Below, in pieces: positions 29,817-32,054 of a stretch of 32,054 nt of DNA; within the stretch, counting starts at the first letter, position 1, and every line of letters begins with the position of its first letter. The notes beneath the pieces are model-generated. The model ran no database searches. It was not told where the DNA came from and saw only the letters and a program-made list of their open reading frames with translations. The stretch covers positions 1-32,054 of the forward strand of contig NZ_PSMQ01000018.1 in the NCBI RefSeq assembly GCF_040290245.1, read 5' to 3'. Source of the stretch: Thermus_A sp040290245 (GTDB lineage: Bacteria > Deinococcota > Deinococci > Deinococcales > Thermaceae). The translations under genes and the position numbers were made by a program.

Positions 29817-29822
29817 TACCTT
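29817..29822 (+). promoter_or_regulatory. -10-like box of hemL
   Basis: TACCTT lies 7 nt before the GTG at 29830, again the leaderless spacing. No ribosome-binding site and no clear -35 box are seen. Confidence 0.45.
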
Positions 29823-29829
29823 AAAGGGC

Positions 29830-31092
29830 GTGACGAACGCCGAGCTTTTCCAAGAGGCGCAAGCGCACATCCCGGGAGGGGTCTCGAGTCCGGTCCGGGC
29901 CTTCAAGGCCGTGGGGGGGACCCCACCCTACCTGGTCCGAGGGGAAGGGGCCTACGTCTACGACCTGGAGGGGAACCGGTACCTGGACTACGTCCTGAGC
30001 TGGGGCCCCCTGATCCTGGGCCACGCCCATCCAAAGGTCCTAAGCCGGGTGCGGGAGGTGATGGAAAGAGGCCTCACCTTTGGGGCCCCCCACCCCTTGG
30101 AGGTGGAGCTGGCCAAGGCGGTCAAACGGGCCTACCCCGTGGACCTCGTCCGCTTCGTGAGCTCGGGAACGGAAGCGACCATGAGCGCTTTGCGGCTCGC
30201 CCGGGGGTACACGGGGCGGAGCCTCATCGTCAAGTTCCGGGGCAACTACCACGGGCATGCGGACGGCCTTTTGGTGGAGGCAGGCAGCGGGGCCCTCACC
30301 TTTGGTGTGCCCACGAGCGCCGGGGTCCCCCAGGAGTACGCCCGGCTTACCCTGGTCCTGGAGTACAACGACCCCGAGGGGCTCAAGGAGGTGCTGAAGG
30401 CGCGGGGGGAGGAGATTGCCGCCATCATCTTCGAGCCGGTGGTGGGAAACGCCGGGGTCCTTATCCCCACGGAGGAGTTCCTTAAGGCCCTCCACGAGGC
30501 CAAGGCCTACGGGGTCCTCCTCATCGCCGATGAGGTGATGACCGGCTTCCGCTTGGCCTTCGGGGGGGCCACGGAGCGGTTCGGCCTTAAGCCCGACCTC
30601 ATCGCTTTGGGGAAGATCCTGGGCGGGGGGCTTCCCGCGGCCGCCTATGCGGGCCGGCGGGAGATCATGGAAAAGGTGGCCCCCCTGGGGCCGGTCTACC
30701 AGGCGGGGACGCTCTCCGGGAACCCCCTGGCCATGGCCTCAGGCCTTGCCACTTTGGAGATCTTGGAGGAAAACCCGGGCCTCTACCAGGCCCTGGAGCG
30801 CCTAGGCCAGCGGCTGGAGGAAGGCTTGAAGGCCCTCTTGCAGGAGACCGGCACCCCGGGAACGGTAAACCGGGTGGGGTCCATGCTCACCCTCTTCTTC
30901 ACCGAAGGCCCCGTGCGCACCTTCCTGGAGGCAAAAAAGACCGACACAAACCGGTTCAAAGAGGTCTTCCACGCCCTCTTAAAACAGGGGGTTTACTGGC
31001 CCCCATCCAACTTTGAGGCCGCTTTCCTCTCCACCGCCCACACGGAAGAGGAGATCGACCGCACCCTCGAGGCCTTCCGCAAGGCCCTTTGA
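29830..31092 (+). CDS. hemL: Glutamate-1-semialdehyde 2,1-aminomutase
   Basis: The 420-residue PLP enzyme has IPGGVSSPVRAF and PYLVRGEGAYVYD at the N-terminus, FVSSGTEATMSALRLARG, GNYHGHAD, ADEVMTGFR and the PLP lysine K262 in LIALGKILGGGLPAAAYAG. It converts glutamate-1-semialdehyde to 5-aminolevulinate in tetrapyrrole synthesis. The GTG start is probably leaderless. mnmE follows after one base, so the two may be cotranscribed although their functions differ. Confidence 0.95.
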   Translation: MTNAELFQEAQAHIPGGVSSPVRAFKAVGGTPPYLVRGEGAYVYDLEGNRYLDYVLSWGPLILGHAHPKVLSRVREVMERGLTFGAPHPLEVELAKAVKRAYPVDLVRFVSSGTEATMSALRLARGYTGRSLIVKFRGNYHGHADGLLVEAGSGALTFGVPTSAGVPQEYARLTLVLEYNDPEGLKEVLKARGEEIAAIIFEPVVGNAGVLIPTEEFLKALHEAKAYGVLLIADEVMTGFRLAFGGATERFGLKPDLIALGKILGGGLPAAAYAGRREIMEKVAPLGPVYQAGTLSGNPLAMASGLATLEILEENPGLYQALERLGQRLEEGLKALLQETGTPGTVNRVGSMLTLFFTEGPVRTFLEAKKTDTNRFKEVFHALLKQGVYWPPSNFEAAFLSTAHTEEEIDRTLEAFRKAL

Positions 31093-31093
31093 G

Positions 31094-32054
31094 ATGCGCC
31101 GCCTCGAGCCCATCTGCGCCATCGCCACCCCCTCTGGCAAGGGGGCAATAGGGGTGGTGCGGCTTTCCGGGGAAGGGGCGTTGGAGGTGGCCGCCCGGGT
31201 GTGGCGGGGGAAGGACCCCAGGCGGATGAAGGGGGGCCGGTTCACCCTGGGGGAGGTGGTGAACCCAAAGACGGGGGAGGCAATAGACCAGGCCCTCCTC
31301 CTTGTCTTCCGGGCTCCTCATTCCTACACCGGGGAGGACTCGGTGGAGTTCCAAACCCATGGGAGCCCCGCCGTCCTCCGGCAGGTCTTAGAGGCCTTGG
31401 TCCAGGCGGGGGCCCGGGTGGCGGGGCCTGGGGAGTTCACCTTAAGGGCCTACCTGAATGGAAAGATGGACCTGGCCCAGGCGGAAGCGGTTCTGGCCCT
31501 GGTGGAGGCGGAAGGGGAGCTGGCCCGAAGGCAGGCCTTAAGGGGGCTTTCCGGGGCGCTTTCAGAAAAGATCCGCCGCCTCGCCGACAGGCTCCTGGAC
31601 CTTCTAGCCCACATCCAGGCCCTTTTGGACTATCCGGAGGAGGGGGTGGAGCCCCACCGGGCCGAACGCGTCCTTCGCGATGCCCTAGAGGAGGTCCAGG
31701 CCCTTTTGGCCTCCGCAAAGGCGGGCCGGCTCGCCCAGAAGGGGGCACGCCTGGCCCTCCTCGGAGCCCCAAATGCGGGCAAGAGCAGCCTCTTAAACGC
31801 CCTTTTGGGGTATGAACGGGCCCTGGTCGCCCCCATCCCCGGCACCACCCGGGACTACCTCGAGGCCCCCCTGGAGCTCTTCGGCATCCCCCTCATCGCC
31901 ATCGACACCGCCGGGATCCGGGAGACGGAAGACCCCGTGGAGCGGGCCGGGGTGGAGCGCGCCCTAAGGATTGCGGAAGAAGCGGACCTGATCCTCTTCC
32001 TGGCGGACCGGGCCGCCCCTAGGCCCACCCCGCCCCCCCTCCCTCCGGAGCGGA
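31094..32054 (+). CDS. mnmE: tRNA modification GTPase MnmE (5' part)
   Basis: The frame opens at an ATG one base after the hemL stop and is still open at the right edge, about 320 codons, so the C-terminal part is missing. The N-terminal domain (CAIATPSGKGAIGVVRLSG, HSYTGEDSVEFQTHG, RVAGPGEFTLRAYLNGKMDLAQAEAV) binds formyl-tetrahydrofolate. A helical part follows, then the G domain with G1 GAPNAGKS (224-231), TTRDY and DTAGIRE (D271). With MnmG it modifies the wobble uridine of tRNAs. The N-terminus is clear and the family about 430-450 residues long. Confidence 0.94.
   Translation, partial: MRRLEPICAIATPSGKGAIGVVRLSGEGALEVAARVWRGKDPRRMKGGRFTLGEVVNPKTGEAIDQALLLVFRAPHSYTGEDSVEFQTHGSPAVLRQVLEALVQAGARVAGPGEFTLRAYLNGKMDLAQAEAVLALVEAEGELARRQALRGLSGALSEKIRRLADRLLDLLAHIQALLDYPEEGVEPHRAERVLRDALEEVQALLASAKAGRLAQKGARLALLGAPNAGKSSLLNALLGYERALVAPIPGTTRDYLEAPLELFGIPLIAIDTAGIRETEDPVERAGVERALRIAEEADLILFLADRAAPRPTPPPLPPER

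Noticed and set aside
1..32054. CRISPR arrays, insertion sequences, attachment sites, rRNA or tRNA genes
   Set aside because: No regularly spaced repeats, transposase frames, long inverted repeats or conserved RNA-gene segments were seen; only the riboswitch is a structured RNA.

Overview
The window is GC-rich (roughly two thirds G+C by eye), gene-dense bacterial chromosome that looks like the genus Thermus. The reasons are codon use dominated by G/C third positions, many leaderless genes whose -10 box lies 6-10 nt before the start codon, frequent GTG starts, 1- and 4-nt gene overlaps, and proteins that read as close relatives of known Thermus proteins (SmpB, glutamine-phenylpyruvate aminotransferase, SMC). 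Most of the content is core metabolism. I see no rRNA, tRNA, CRISPR, insertion sequence or prophage.

Layout. 1-3558: a truncated ornithine cyclodeaminase/mu-crystallin gene (-), a thioredoxin-like protein (+), a sugar-nucleotide epimerase (+) and an argininosuccinate-lyase-like enzyme (-). 3599-10212: overlapping palindromes like a TetR-family (PfmR-type) operator, then a six-gene operon encoding a branched-chain-amino-acid-type ABC importer with an acyl-CoA ligase inside it; this suggests uptake and CoA activation of a carboxylic acid. 10372-13182: a secreted SOD-like/cupredoxin fusion (-), a short-chain dehydrogenase, SufE, and a rhodanese (-) that overlaps sufE tail to tail. 13243-14362: a promoter, a clear yybP-ykoY (Mn2+) riboswitch with an overlapping intrinsic terminator, a YugP-type membrane zinc peptidase and a small zinc-ribbon protein. 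14505-19906 (-): a chain smpB, amidase, GerMN protein, smc, mazG in which every junction is a 4-nt overlap. 19932-23623: a UgpABE/MalFG-type sugar or glycerol-phosphate ABC importer with its binding protein last, read from its own promoter. 23767-26684: gap-pgk-tpiA. 26694-32054: an aminotransferase, E1 alpha and beta subunits of a 2-oxoacid dehydrogenase, hemL, and the first part of mnmE, which runs off the right edge.

The most unusual item is the Mn2+ riboswitch in front of a YugP peptidase plus zinc ribbon. The yybP-ykoY genes I know of are mostly Mn2+ exporters and related membrane proteins, so a peptidase operon under Mn2+ control is worth testing. Second is the transporter/CoA-ligase operon with its operator. 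Third is the SOD-like/cupredoxin fusion with two perfect tandem 10-bp repeats in its promoter region. All calls come from reading the sequence; no database search was run.
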